A stretch of DNA of 64,000 bases from Amphibalanus amphitrite (GCF_019059575.1 NW_024881700.1:744001-808000); one strand, 5' to 3'. Positions 22,753 to 34,435 are shown, counted from the first letter of the stretch. Program-made: numbers and translations. Notes: generated by a model from the sequence alone, not told the origin.

Positions 22753-25700
22753 CTACTCCTCTTGCACGAGCACCAGCTTGTTGATTGGTCGCTTGAGAAC
22801 TGAGCGTGCCGTCTTGACAACAACAGTCCTCACATGGCCGCTAGCATCTGGGAACACCTCAGCCACACGTCCTAAAGGCCATTGAAGTCGCGGAAGAGAT
22901 AAGTCAACAACCAAGACGAGATCCCCTACTGAGAGGTTTCTTTCAGTTTTCATCCACTTCTGTCTGTGCTGCAACAGCGGCAGATACTCCGACACCCATC
23001 TTCTCCAAAAGATGTCTGCGAGGTATTGAACCTGGCGCCATCGTCGCTTGGAGAAGCTGTCTGACCTCACAAAGATGCCGGGTGGAACAGCGCCGCCCCG
23101 GAGCAACAACAGGTGATTTGGCGTAATCGGTTCCAGGTCTGCAGGGTCACTGGAAACGGGGGTGAGCGGACGGCTGTTGATGACGTTTTCGACTTCACAC
23201 ATGAGTGTGTGAACTGCTTCATCGTCCATTGTCTGCTCCTGAAGCAAGGCTTCCAGAACCTTCCTGATGGTTCGAACTTGACGTTCCCAGACGCCTCCGT
23301 GGCTCGATGCTCCTGGCGCATTGAAGATCCAAGTGATGCCCTTCTGAAGTAAGAAGTTGTGCACCTCTTCACTGTTCAGGTTGGACACAGCTTCGCGCAG
23401 TTCATGTTCCGCCCCTACAAAGTTTGTTCCATTGTCGGAACGGATGTATTGAACTTGACCCCGCCTGGCTTGAAAGCGCCGTAGTGCATTGATGAACGAG
23501 CTTGTATCAAGACTGTTTGCCACTTCTATGTGAACCCCACGAGTGGTCAAGCAGGTAAAAAGTACACCGTATCTCTTGCTCTGCCTTCTACCACTCTTCA
23601 CAAAGAACGGGCCAAAGTAATCACATCCAACCTTGGTGAAAGGAGGCTCATCCGGTGTGACTCTTTCAGGCGGCAAGTCTGACATCACTTGACTCACGAC
23701 CGGTGCCTGTCTTCTTCTGCAGCTGGTACATCTTGACAACACCGCTCGGACTGCTGAGTTGGCCTTGATGATCCAGTACCTGCTGCGGAGGGCAGCCAGC
23801 ACGTGTTCACGGCCGGAATGACCGGCCAGCGCGTGGAAGGCTCGGATCACCAAGTCCGTTACGTGGCCCTTACCCGGCAGCAGGAACGGATGACGTGCAC
23901 GCGCGTGGACAGGCGCAGCGCCCAATCTGCCTCCGACACAAATGATGCCATCTTGAATCTGGGGATTGAGCCGGAACAGAGGACTGGATCGCTTGACCAG
24001 GCCACCTCTCTTCAGCGAACTCAGCTCTTCTGGAAACGCCGACGCCTGCACGACGCCAACGATTGCCCTCTCTGCTTGATCGAGCTCTTCCACCGTGATG
24101 CGTCCGCTGAAAGATGCTCCCTCTTTCCCTGACTTCCGCGCCTTGAGGATCTGCGCCACGCGTCTGATCCACACAACTGCTCTTTTTAGCCGGTACCAGG
24201 TTGAGTAGTGCCTAATCAGCCTCCAGGTCGGAGTCTCTTCCTCGATGACAGCTGTGGCGACCTTGACTTCTTTCCTCACTTCTGGGTCGTCTTCTTCAGT
24301 GACCATCGCTGCCGGCATCTGAGGCCACCGCGCCTCCTCTTCACACAGGAACTCTGGGCCGCGCAGCCAGCGCTCGGTCTGCACTCCTCTGGTTGCATCG
24401 TCGGCTGGGTTCTGCTTGGAGCCGACGTGTCTCCACTGGCAGGTTGCTGATCCATCACGGATCACTGCGAGGCGGTTTGCAACGAAGGTGTGATACCTGG
24501 CCCGGTCGTTTCTGATGTACCTCAGCACGGTGGTACTATCTGTCCAATAGTAGACTCCGTGGATAGACATCTCAAGAGCCTTCTCCAGCATCGTGCTTAT
24601 CCTGACAGCCATCGTGGCTGCAGCGAGCTCCAACCGCGGAATTGTCATCGCCTTCAATGGAGCCACGCGTGCCTTTCCAAAAACGAACGCACAGTGAACC
24701 TTGCCGGCAGAGTTCGTGAGGCGCAGGTACGTGACACAGGCGTAAGCCTGTTGGCTGGCGTCCGAGAAGTTGTGCAACTGAGCCGATACGACGTCGCCAA
24801 AGCCAACTGGCCGGTAACATCTCGGAAGCGTCACCTTTGCCAGTCCAGGAAGATTCGCCACCCATGCTTCCCACTGTGTCTTCTGCTGCAAAGGAATGGA
24901 TGAATCCCAATCCAACTGCAGCCTCATCAAGTCCTGCATGATCAGGCGTCCTCGAAGAACGGCTGGCGACACGATTCCCAGGGGGTCATACATGGCTGCG
25001 ATCATCGCGAGAATGCCTCTTCTGGTAGCCGGCGAACTTCTTGTCGTCACCCTTACGCTGAGTGCATCGTCCTCCAACGTCCAGCACACACCCAGGACCT
25101 TCTCCACTGGAAGCGCGTCGATACTCAGGTTCAGTTCAGTGACACATCTCCCACGTTCTTCCTTTGGAACCGACTCGAGCAGCTCACGGCTGTTGCTGAC
25201 AAACTTCGTTAGTCGGAAACCGCCAAGATCACACACATCTTTCAACTCCTTCGCCATCTTCACAGCATCTTCTGGCGTTTCAACTGACACAAGGCAATCA
25301 TCTACATAGAACTTCTGTTTCACAGCCTTGCTCACTTCGGGATCACAGTCTTCCTTGTCATCAGCACACTTTCTCAAAGCGAAGTTGGCACAGCTTGGAG
25401 ATGAGTTTGCCCCGAAGCAGTGCACGGTCATCCGGAACTCCTCCGGATCTCTGGAGAAATCGCCACCTGGCCACCACAAGAACCTCATGACGTCTCGGTC
25501 CTCTTCAGGAACAGCTACCTGATAAAACATAGCTTCCACGTCAGCCGTAAACGCGCAAGGACCCTCTCTGAACTGCACCAAAACATCTGTCAACGAGTTC
25601 GCTAGATCTGGCCCCTGCATGAGAACGCTGTTCAGGGAAACGCCCCGAAACCTTGCCGCACAATCGAAGACTACTCGGATCTTCTCCTTTTTGAACGGGT

Positions 25701-28440
25701 GGTAAACCCCATGATGAGGTATGTACCACACCTTTCCATCATTTCTTGTCAGGCTCTCCGTGGGAACCTTCTCGGCATGTCCCTTCCTGAACATGTCCTC
25801 CATGAATTTGCGGTAGTCTTGAGAGAACTTCACATCCTTCTCCAATTTCTTCTTGAGGCCCACGAGTCTTCTTTGAGCGCATGTCTTGTTGTTTGGCATC
25901 GCAGGGTCAGTATCTCGGAATGGCAACGCTATTTGGAAGTGTCCATTTGCCTGTCGTTTACAACTCCGAGTCACCTTCTCCATCCAGCGACGATCCTCCT
26001 CTGAGGGCCCCTTCTCGGTGGCGCTGATCTTCTCTGGAAATTCTTTGTCGTACATGTTAACCAGCATCTCATCAAGCTTCATCTTGTCAACTTGCACGCG
26101 GTTTACCTTCACTCTTCTTCCATCCAGCAGAGAGTTGTGCCTCGGGCCCTGCACCACCCAACCCAAGTCTGTTCGAATAGCGTACGGACCACCGTTCTGA
26201 CTTCTTCTGATCTCTACAGGCTGGAGAGCTTCTGGGCAATCATTTCCTATCAGGAGTCCAATCTCTGCATCGATGCGGGGCAACTCGATCCCCTTCAATT
26301 GGGCACACTGATCAACATCTTCACTTGAGGCCATATCCTCATGCTTCACAGGGATGGCACTGAGAGTGTAAGTAGGAGGGAGTGGAATCATGTTGTCGCC
26401 GTCCAAGCCGGCAACCTTCAACCCTCGTACTACACGACTGTCCAGCTCCTGGTTCTCGACTGAAGCTGTGGTCATAGAGATCTTGGTGTCTTCCCCAACA
26501 ACTCCCAGCTCATCCAGAAGAGACCTTGAACAGAATGTAGCTGAGCTGCCTCCATCCAAGAAAGCGTAGGTCTCAACTTCCTTACCACCATCCGAAGACC
26601 ACACCCTGACTGGCAAGATGGACATCATGACGGCTGGCGTCCTCGACTTCAACCCATCACCTGTTTTCAGCAGATCAACCCCCAGGCTCTTCACTCTTGT
26701 TTGTTCTTGAGGACTCTGCGTCCGTTCTCCTTCACTTGGTTGCTGAGGCTGCTGTTCATAGTGCAAAGATGTTGGGTGTCTTTTCTTACAGATCGCGCAT
26801 GTCCTCCTTCTGTTACAGAACTTTGACACATGTCCTTTGTTGAGACATCCAAAACAGAGGCCGTTGTTCTTTACGAAGGTCTCCCTTTCTGTGCGACATT
26901 TCATCCTTAGATTCTTGCAGGCCTCCACGTGATGCTCTTCTCCACAGAAGAGGCAGGCCCGCAGTTGATCAGCCTCGATGCGGTTGCACTTCTTTACTTG
27001 ACCTCTAGGGCTTGAGCTTCTAGGGTCCGACATCTTCTTCGAGAAGTTCGAAAACAGCTGACGACCAAAAGAGGAGTTTGACGCTATCCGTGCCTCTACC
27101 TCAACGAAGTTCACCAGGTCTGTGAATGAAGCTTGTCTTTCATTCCTTTCTGCGATCCTGTCCACTTCTCGTCTCCATCCCTCTTGAATCGAGAATGGCA
27201 ACTTCTCGAGAAGTCTCCGTAGGGTTTTGGGATGGTTGAGTTCATCGGCTCCACCCAGGCTTCCAACTGCATTGCTGCAGGTCCGCAGCTCCACTGCCAG
27301 GCGATCCAGAGCCGTCACGTCATCATTTCTTACCTGAGGCCAGGCCATCAACCTTTCGATAAAAGATTCAGTCATTTTTTGAGGATTGCCATATCTCTTC
27401 AGCAACAATCTCCTCGCCTCCTGGTATCCACCTGATGACATAAACATGCACCCTCTGACAATATCACGTGGTACTCCTGAAGTGAACTGCTCCAGGTAGC
27501 AAAGCTTGTCGCCTTCATCTGTCACAACGCTGTCAATACGTCCGTCAAAGGCCCTGAGAAACTGATGAAACCTGGTCGGGTCTCCTGAAAATACCGGAAT
27601 CTCAGGTTTAGGAAGGATGCTTGATGTCAACAGCTTCCTCATCAAAGCAGAGTGAGGGTCCTCACCATCTACTCCTCTAACTTCCGGAGCTGATACCTGG
27701 GGGCGAGAGACCTGCTTCACAGTGACTGGGTTCTGACCAAAGTCATTTGCATGTTGGTCAACACCTCCAGAGACAGCAGAGTTTGGGCTGCTTGCCGTCA
27801 GTGCTGTTTCAATAGCCTCTGACTCCGCCAGGGCTTGCTGCAGCTCGAGTTCCTCTTTCTTCATCTTGAGCTCTTGTTCTTTGAGTTCCAGTGCTTGTTT
27901 CTCTCTCAAGTACTTCATTTTAACCTTCAGAGCAGCTTGCTTGGCAGCCTGCTGAGCCCTCAGAGACGCCAGTGTCCCTGACGATCCTGAGTGCCTGGAT
28001 GCTAGGGACGCACCCACTTGAGACACACTGTCACCTGGCTTCACATCATCAGTTGGCTGACCTCCGTCCCCTTGCTTTCGTCCTCTTCCGTCCTCTTGGT
28101 CTTCGATCAGCATCTTCAGTCTTCGATCAGCATCTTCAGGATTCACCGGGGCAAGGTAGCCCGGACCACCTGGACTCTTCACCTCTGGCTGGCTGGGCAC
28201 TGGAGCGCTGACGTGCTGCCTCACAATGGCTGACGGATCTTCTGTAGACTCATCTGCCTGTTCCATTCCACCTGTAGGGTTGCCAAACAGCTGAGCAACA
28301 AAGAATGCCTCATCAACACCTTCACCATGAAGAACTTCTCTCAATCGTTCTACAAGAACTGCTTTAGTTCCTCTGATGTCAACATTTCTTGCTAGCAGCT
28401 GTGCCTTCAACAATGGAACTGTTAGGCTCGACAAGTCCAT
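22753..28440 (-). CDS. BEL/Pao gag-pol polyprotein
   Basis: This single frame of 1,895 codons starts at an ATG. Domains in order: an N-terminal SAP-like segment (about residues 1-40), a coiled Lys/Glu-rich stretch, a DUF1759-type capsid region, two zinc knuckles (CLFCGEEHHVEAC and CFGCLNKGHVSKFC), and an A17-type aspartic protease (FLDGGSSATFC). Then follow a reverse transcriptase with YVDD, RNase H, an integrase with an HHCC zinc region and a DDE core (GCDYFGP, SDNGTNF), and a C-terminal chromatin-facing domain of the DUF5641 type. Length and order are those of a complete family member. Confidence 0.93.
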   Translation of the reverse strand: MDLSSLTVPLLKAQLLARNVDIRGTKAVLVERLREVLHGEGVDEAFFVAQLFGNPTGGMEQADESTEDPSAIVRQHVSAPVPSQPEVKSPGGPGYLAPVNPEDADRRLKMLIEDQEDGRGRKQGDGGQPTDDVKPGDSVSQVGASLASRHSGSSGTLASLRAQQAAKQAALKVKMKYLREKQALELKEQELKMKKEELELQQALAESEAIETALTASSPNSAVSGGVDQHANDFGQNPVTVKQVSRPQVSAPEVRGVDGEDPHSALMRKLLTSSILPKPEIPVFSGDPTRFHQFLRAFDGRIDSVVTDEGDKLCYLEQFTSGVPRDIVRGCMFMSSGGYQEARRLLLKRYGNPQKMTESFIERLMAWPQVRNDDVTALDRLAVELRTCSNAVGSLGGADELNHPKTLRRLLEKLPFSIQEGWRREVDRIAERNERQASFTDLVNFVEVEARIASNSSFGRQLFSNFSKKMSDPRSSSPRGQVKKCNRIEADQLRACLFCGEEHHVEACKNLRMKCRTERETFVKNNGLCFGCLNKGHVSKFCNRRRTCAICKKRHPTSLHYEQQPQQPSEGERTQSPQEQTRVKSLGVDLLKTGDGLKSRTPAVMMSILPVRVWSSDGGKEVETYAFLDGGSSATFCSRSLLDELGVVGEDTKISMTTASVENQELDSRVVRGLKVAGLDGDNMIPLPPTYTLSAIPVKHEDMASSEDVDQCAQLKGIELPRIDAEIGLLIGNDCPEALQPVEIRRSQNGGPYAIRTDLGWVVQGPRHNSLLDGRRVKVNRVQVDKMKLDEMLVNMYDKEFPEKISATEKGPSEEDRRWMEKVTRSCKRQANGHFQIALPFRDTDPAMPNNKTCAQRRLVGLKKKLEKDVKFSQDYRKFMEDMFRKGHAEKVPTESLTRNDGKVWYIPHHGVYHPFKKEKIRVVFDCAARFRGVSLNSVLMQGPDLANSLTDVLVQFREGPCAFTADVEAMFYQVAVPEEDRDVMRFLWWPGGDFSRDPEEFRMTVHCFGANSSPSCANFALRKCADDKEDCDPEVSKAVKQKFYVDDCLVSVETPEDAVKMAKELKDVCDLGGFRLTKFVSNSRELLESVPKEERGRCVTELNLSIDALPVEKVLGVCWTLEDDALSVRVTTRSSPATRRGILAMIAAMYDPLGIVSPAVLRGRLIMQDLMRLQLDWDSSIPLQQKTQWEAWVANLPGLAKVTLPRCYRPVGFGDVVSAQLHNFSDASQQAYACVTYLRLTNSAGKVHCAFVFGKARVAPLKAMTIPRLELAAATMAVRISTMLEKALEMSIHGVYYWTDSTTVLRYIRNDRARYHTFVANRLAVIRDGSATCQWRHVGSKQNPADDATRGVQTERWLRGPEFLCEEEARWPQMPAAMVTEEDDPEVRKEVKVATAVIEEETPTWRLIRHYSTWYRLKRAVVWIRRVAQILKARKSGKEGASFSGRITVEELDQAERAIVGVVQASAFPEELSSLKRGGLVKRSSPLFRLNPQIQDGIICVGGRLGAAPVHARARHPFLLPGKGHVTDLVIRAFHALAGHSGREHVLAALRSRYWIIKANSAVRAVLSRCTSCRRRQAPVVSQVMSDLPPERVTPDEPPFTKVGCDYFGPFFVKSGRRQSKRYGVLFTCLTTRGVHIEVANSLDTSSFINALRRFQARRGQVQYIRSDNGTNFVGAEHELREAVSNLNSEEVHNFLLQKGITWIFNAPGASSHGGVWERQVRTIRKVLEALLQEQTMDDEAVHTLMCEVENVINSRPLTPVSSDPADLEPITPNHLLLLRGGAVPPGIFVRSDSFSKRRWRQVQYLADIFWRRWVSEYLPLLQHRQKWMKTERNLSVGDLVLVVDLSLPRLQWPLGRVAEVFPDASGHVRTVVVKTARSVLKRPINKLVLVQEE

Positions 28441-29111
28441 GATAACTAAAGACAGAAACCTCAGATCTTCTGAAGAGTAATGATCCTCTCAACCCCTCAC
28501 TGAACTTATCGATGGCCTTCCAGGCTGAGGATTCAGGAATATCTGGCAAAGGACTCCAGGCAGAATTATCAGGAGCTTTCAAGTTTCAACATTTGACAAC
28601 TGAAATGTCACCTTCTACAGAAGTCAAACCCGTCAACCTGGTTATGGATGCCCTACAAAATCACACTTTCTACAGCATGGGCATGTTCCACTCATTCAAC
28701 AGCCAATTCTACAGATATAACAACCGTCTCAACATTTAACATCAGGCAGCACATTCACTATCTCCAGTTGACGACAAACGAGGCTATGCACAGCAACATA
28801 TCTGAAGGCACATCATCACAAAGTTAAATCACCAGCTGCAATTTGGTAGCAAGCAGTAAAGACAAGTCCTTAGCAGCATATATGAAACAGCTGTCTCTGC
28901 TCACCACAGTTCAGATGCAGTTGGCGTAATGCCAAGTACTGGTCAGGTCTCACGCAGGTTGCTGTGCAGCAGGTGACAGCCAGGCTGCGGAAGTGCAGGC
29001 TGAAGATCCCCTCATCAGGAGGAGGTGAAGCAGTAGATACGCCAGTTGCAGATCTGGAGACTGCACTTGTGGTTTCCAGCGTCTGTGACGTCCTTCAGGC
29101 GAATTCGGAAC
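28441..29111 (-). other. BEL/Pao 5' leader
   Basis: About 670 bp separate the 5' LTR from the polyprotein start. This is where the primer-binding site and packaging signals of such elements lie. I could not match the bases next to the LTR to a particular tRNA. Confidence 0.7.
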
Positions 29112-29621
29112 TGTGACCGCCTGTGCGTTTTGCAGCAGTTCGCTTGTTGCCTCAAAGTGGGCTCGTAGCAGGTGTCTCACTCGCCGGGCCCCTCTTAGAG
29201 GCGATATCTCGGTACTCATGTATTATGCCGGGTTGACACAACACACGGTTCCTAAAACGAAAAATCACACAGTCAGGTCCCATACAGCACTTGAGGACTT
29301 ACTTTTCGCCTCCTCGCCTGGCGCCGTGCCAAAACGATTTCGATCATTCAACTAGGTAAACGAAAGCGACAAAACACAATAAAAGTACCGAGAAACAGAA
29401 TAACAAATTAAATTGAACTAAACCAGCCTAAATAACCTAAAAATAAACATCTTACCGAATTATATCGCTTTTACCACTGCAGACACAGGCCGGCCGCCTT
29501 CTACACAGGCTCGGCGGGGCAAAAACTAAACGTCTCAAACATACATGAGGAGAGCCCACGCTGGAGGTTGCGGCCGGTAAATAAAAGGAATAAAGGACAG
29601 AAATACATCTTCGCGCTTACA
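29112..29621 (-). repeat. 5' LTR of the BEL/Pao element
   Basis: This 510-bp promoter-bearing repeat in element orientation is identical by eye to 22102-22611. Confidence 0.93.
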
Positions 29622-29716
29622 GTTAAGATTTCCTGTATTAGGCCGCCATGCCAGGCCGAAGCATGCTGTGACGTCACTGGAAGAGAAGATAACGTACCAC
29701 GCTTTCAGATTCAGGG

Positions 29717-30288
29717 CGACTCAGACCGACTCAAACTAACTCAGACTGACTCAACCGACTCAAATCGATTCCGATCGACTCAGACAGACTCAGAACGACT
29801 CAGAGAGACTCAGGCAGACTCAAACCGACTCAGGCAGACTCAGACCGATTCAGATCGACTCAGACTGACTCAGACCGACTCAAATTGATTCCGATCGACT
29901 CAGAACGACTCAAACCGACTCAGGCAGACTCAAACTGACTCGGCCGGCTCAAACCGATTCAGATCGACTCAGACCGACTCAGATAGACTCAGAACGACTC
30001 AGACTGGCTCAGACCGACTCAAATTGATTCCGATCGACTCAGACATACTCAGAACGGCTCAAACCGACTCAGGCAGACTCAAACTGACTCGACCGACTCA
30101 AACCAATTCAGATCGACTCAGACCGACTCAGATAGACTCAGAACGACTCAAACTGACTCAGATAGACTCAACCGACTCAAATCGATTCCGATCGACTTAG
30201 ACAGACTCAGAACAACTCAGACAGACTCAGGCAGACTCAAACTGACTCAACCGACTCAAACCGATTCAGACCGACTCAGACAGACCCA
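29717..30288. repeat. Array of ~10-bp GACTCAGACC units (foldback left arm)
   Basis: Dozens of units vary among GACTCAGACC, GACTCAAACT and GACTCAGGCA, with GATTCCGATC variants recurring at intervals. That indicates a higher-order repeat of roughly 130-160 bp. Confidence 0.9.
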
Positions 30289-30299
30289 TCGGTTTGACC

Positions 30300-30990
30300 T
30301 GAATATCAGACCTGAATCGGTTTGAGTCGGTCGAGTCAGTTTGAGTGTGCCTGAGTCGGCTTGAGTCTGTCTGAGGCTGTCTAAGTCGTTCTGAGTTTGT
30401 CTGAGTCGATCGGAATCGATTTGAGTCGGTTGAGTCGGTCTGAGTCAGTTTGAGTCTATCTGAGTCGATCTGAATCGGTCTGAGTCTGCCTGAGTCGGTT
30501 TGAGTCTGCCTGAGCTGGTTTCAGTCTGCCTGAGTCTGTCTGAGTCGTTCTGAGTCTGTCTGAGTCGATCGGAATCGATTTGAGTCGGTTGAGTGGGTCT
30601 GAGTCAGTTTGAGTCGTTCTGAGTCTATCAGAGTCGGTCTGAGTCTATCTGAGTCGGTCTGAGTCTGCCCGAGTCGGTTTGAGTCTGCCTGAGTCGTTCT
30701 GAGTCTGTCTGAGTCGTTCTGAGTCTGTCTGAGTCGATCGGAACGATTTGAGTCGGTTGAGTCGTTCTGGGTCAGTTTGAGTCGTTCTGAATCTATCTGA
30801 GTCGGTCTGAGTCGATCTGAATTGGTCTGAGTCTGCCTGAGTCTGTCTGAGTCGATCGGAATCGATTTGAGTCTATCGATTTGAGCCGGTTGAGTCGGTC
30901 TGAGTTAGTTTGAGTCAGTCTGAGTAGATCTGAATCGGTTTGAGTCGGTCGAGTCAGTTTGAGTCTGCCTGAGTCGATTTGAGTCTGCCT
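30300..30990. repeat. Inverted array of ~10-bp units (foldback right arm)
   Basis: The reverse complement of the preceding array reads TCTGAGTCGG, TTTGAGTCGG and GATCGGAATC in series. Together the two arrays form a hairpin with almost no loop. Confidence 0.9.
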
Positions 30991-31129
30991 GAGTTGTTCT
31001 TTACGTTATCTTCTCTTACCCAGTGACGTCACAGCATGCTTCGGCCTGGCACGGCGGCCTGATACAGGAAACCTTAGCCTTGAACGAAAAAGCTACCGGT
31101 GACGCCAGGGTTACCGATACCATAATAAT

Positions 31130-32300
31130 AATGGCAAAACAAAGCTGACGAAAGGGTAAATAATTTGCTGAGGTACCTACCTAATGCTTATGTTGCTGTC
31201 ACATGAGATCCTTAGATAGAATAAAAAGGTTGAAGTTTAAATGCAAGGTAAGACATAAATGAAAATATAAAACAATCAGAATGCAAATGAGAGGACAACA
31301 TGAACAATGGAATTGGATATCATATCATGCACACAAGTCCGTCCAGTAAATATTTACTTTCAGACTGACTCACCACAAGTCCTTGGTAATTGAATTCAGA
31401 AACCCATTTAGTTGTTTAATTTATGGTCTCGTGCCATGTGCCTTTGATTTTACGTTTTATGGTTGGGGGTCCATGAAACACACCAAGATTCTTACAGATA
31501 TACGACATGGAACAACAAAAGGCAGGCAATACCTGTTTAATTACCGAAAAGCGATGAATGCAGCGCAAGTTGTCATGGTAACAAAGTCAAAATTAAAGAT
31601 TCTTTTCAGATTTTGTGCGAGGAAATATTAGTTTTTGCTTTAATTGAGCTATCACAATACGTAATTTCTTTTTTATGATCAACAATTGCTTTTGTTGTAA
31701 TAAGTACGACATTTCAAAACAACATTCATATATTCAATAAAAACACTCGCAAGTTTTCTGAACATAATTTTTTTGCTCAGAAACAAGCGCTGAAACCAGG
31801 TGAAACCTTGCGGATTAAAAGTAAAACTTTTCAAAATATCATAATTTTTTATCTTAGCTCCTTAAATTTTTACCAGACAAATTTTTATATAATGAAACTA
31901 TTTAACAAAAATTCACATACAAACAAAATGGAAATTTACGAGTTTTTTCTTAATTCGTTCTAATCTAAGAAACTTGTTGATTCGTACTGCAAAGCAGTTA
32001 AAGTGAGCCAGGCCCATGTCGTCCCCTATCTGCGTATTTACAAATTGCAACCGAGCTCCGCCGTGGGGTAAGGTGGGCAGGGGTTTTCGCACTACGGCTG
32101 CGGTTGAACTATCGTCTGTGGTAGAAACTTCAGGACGATGGCGCGTTTCATACGAAATCTGGCGCAATGTTTGTTTGCTTCTGAACTTGCACTGTTATTG
32201 CTGTGAATTCTGTGGGAGTGTTTCAATAACAATTTGTGGATTATTTGAGTTTCTTTATATAAACATAATACTGATATGATCAATTACTTAGTTTGGGAAT
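31130..32300. other. AT-rich stretch without identified feature
   Basis: I see no gene. A 35-40 bp segment around 32029-32067 recurs inverted at about 34917-34960. Confidence 0.5.
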
Positions 32301-32439
32301 TTGAAATTGTTTTAACGGACTTTCACTGCGTAGTGGGTAAAAGTTATTATTGGTCCCTTTTTGTGACCAATAATAACTTTTTGGGACCAATAATAACTTT
32401 TACCCACTACCCAGTGAAAGTCCGTTAAAACAATTTCAA
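32301..32439. repeat. Perfect-looking hairpin (MITE-like palindrome)
   Basis: Arms of about 57 bp (32301-32357 and 32383-32439) are reverse complements with only a couple of differences, around a 25-base loop that itself repeats the arm's inner motif CCAATAATAAC. It has no coding capacity. It may be a foldback MITE, and a transcript of it would form a stable hairpin. Confidence 0.8.
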
Positions 32440-34435
32440 ATAAGCATTTACCTGGGTATTAACTATTAAGACATGACTCTTCAGTCTCACTTAAGTTTGG
32501 GAATTGATACACAATTTGTAGAGATTTGTCTGGCAAATGGTGTAACAAACCTCAAGCCCATCATGATCTGAAGCTGTTGTAACAAATCAAAATTGCTTTG
32601 ATGTTGCATACCTTGTTGGATAGACTGGAGCATGGTTCAAGATGATGTGTTAAAATTCAAGATTTGTGCGAAAGCTTGTGACTGAAGAACGAAAACAGTT
32701 CGATATGATGGCTCAAACATGGAAATGGAGGACAAAAGTAGAGTTTCAACATTCCAGCATGTGAGAATAACTTCAGAAATTCATAGTTCTTGTAGTATTG
32801 CATTCTTCTTATGTACAGTTATAGGTTTTGTTAGGGTATTTCAAATTCATTGTGTCAGTTGAGATATAGATCAGGATTGTGGAAAAAATTTAGAATCATT
32901 GCATGGTAGCTAGGTACTTGTTCGGTAAAAAGGTATGTGATGAATGCTATGAGTTTTTTTATGATTTAATATATGGTCGTTGTTGTACCTACAAAAGTGC
33001 AAGCTTACTACCAACTAGTTCCTGAATCAAATCGAAAGTATTTGCCATGAATGTAAATATGTACCTGCAAAGTATGTCAATAAATTTGTGTGATGTTGAC
33101 CAGAGAGTTTTATCATCTGGGCATTTATGTCGCTTCTTACATTAGGTGTTAAGCATAGTAATTACGGATGAACTTTGTGCCAATATATTCAATGCACAAC
33201 GTATGTAGCATGCCTACAACCCTCACTGATCCTGCTATACCTATAGGCATTTGGCACCAGCTTGACCAAGGGCATGAACTTCACAGTTGCACAACCTTTT
33301 GTCATGTACCACCATGCACTTTTTTACTTAAGGTGCACATAGCAGTGCACACAACAATGTGCACAGGGCCTACACAAAAACAACATGATTAGTGTGCACT
33401 ATGCACAGCATTGTACCCTGATTATTTGAATATTGACCACTCAACAGTCAACAGTCAGGAGATAATTATTGAATATCACATTTATTATACATCACTTGTC
33501 AAACAAGAGCATGATGACACACATTTTGACAAGCAATCATGGTAGTATTCCAATAAGTTGGACAGTAACCTCCCTGGGCGTCATTTTTCCAGGAATGTAC
33601 CTCTGCAGGTGTTGTGGTGGTAGGCTAGGTTGAATTGGATTAAGTTAGGCGAAGTAAGGTGGTTAGAACCAGGTCAGACCGTAAGGCCTGGTCAGGTTGA
33701 TTTTAATCTTTCATTCTAATTTGACATAGATACCTATTACCTATGTTTTTGCTCCAGCCTGAATTTCATTAGGTAATGAGTTAATTTTGCTTTGTTTTTA
33801 TCTGTCTTGTTTTGTGTTTTTGTCCCTTATATTTTGCCCCATAGGCAAGGGTGGAGCCTTTTCAGGGAAGGTGGTGGAGCATGATTGGAGGCGCTCAACT
33901 AGACGGCATAGGAGGGCACGATTTCTGAACGCGCACTGATGCCTGATTCAAGCCACGCTGTCTTCATGCGGGGCGGCGCGCTACTTAAAAGTCCCAAAAA
34001 GAACGGGAAGTGATGCCGATAGAACCTTCTTCAATCATTCTGGGCTAACGCTTATGACTTGGAAAAAGTCGCGATCCCAATTCAATCGAAAACCTGTGGG
34101 TTCTTGTTCAGCAGGAGGTGTATGAAGAGCCACCCGCCAATCGCCATAAGCACTGCTCAACCGCAGGCACAGGTTACTTTAGACGGCGTTGGTCCGCATC
34201 GAAGCCAGTGTGCTGGAGAATTCATTGGCTGAAATGCTCCAGAACATTCACCACTGTGTTTTTATGAAAGGTGGCTACAAGCTCAGTTAAAAGAAAAAGT
34301 ACCAGATTGTTTTGCTCTTTAATTACAGCGGGAAGAAAGATGTCCGTATAATTTCGTTACACCCCCTGTAATGTTCAAATGGTTGCTAAATTCGAAATCA
34401 GCTCCAAAAACTAGCCTAGAAACATGTAAAGCTCG
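32440..34435. other. AT-rich stretch without identified gene
   Basis: No open frame of note, RNA gene or clear transposon end is seen apart from the inverted pair noted separately. Confidence 0.5.

Larger units (their letters stand above)
22102..29621 (-). mobile_element. BEL/Pao LTR retrotransposon, whole-looking and young
   Basis: This 7,520-bp element has 510-bp LTRs at both ends that look identical by eye. It has a 5-bp target duplication GTTAA (22097-22101 and 29622-29626) and one long gag-pol frame. A purine-rich tract (GGAGGAGGG on the minus strand) abuts the 3' LTR. It is inserted in the left inverted end of the foldback element 22054-31121, so it is younger than that element. Identical LTRs indicate a very recent insertion. 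Confidence 0.93.
22054..31121. mobile_element. Foldback DNA element with short-unit arrays as arms (BEL nested inside)
   Basis: Inverted ends of about 120-130 bp begin GGTATCGGTAACCCTGG at 22054 and end with the reverse complement at 31121. Both sides are flanked by ATAATAAT (22046-22053 and 31122-31129), consistent with an 8-bp target duplication, though the target is itself AT-repeat-like. Inside the inverted ends lie a GACTCAGACC-type array (29717-30288) and its reverse complement (about 30300-30990), meeting near 30290. Without the nested BEL element it measures about 1.54 kb and could fold almost entirely on itself. It has no coding capacity. The 8-bp duplication suggests hAT or P-like mobilisation, but the termini are not diagnostic. 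Confidence 0.7.

Noticed and set aside
29568-29888. 106-codon frame starting in the BEL 5' LTR and running into the GACTCAGACC array
   Set aside because: It is repeat-driven (RLTQTDSN-type peptide) and crosses an element border.
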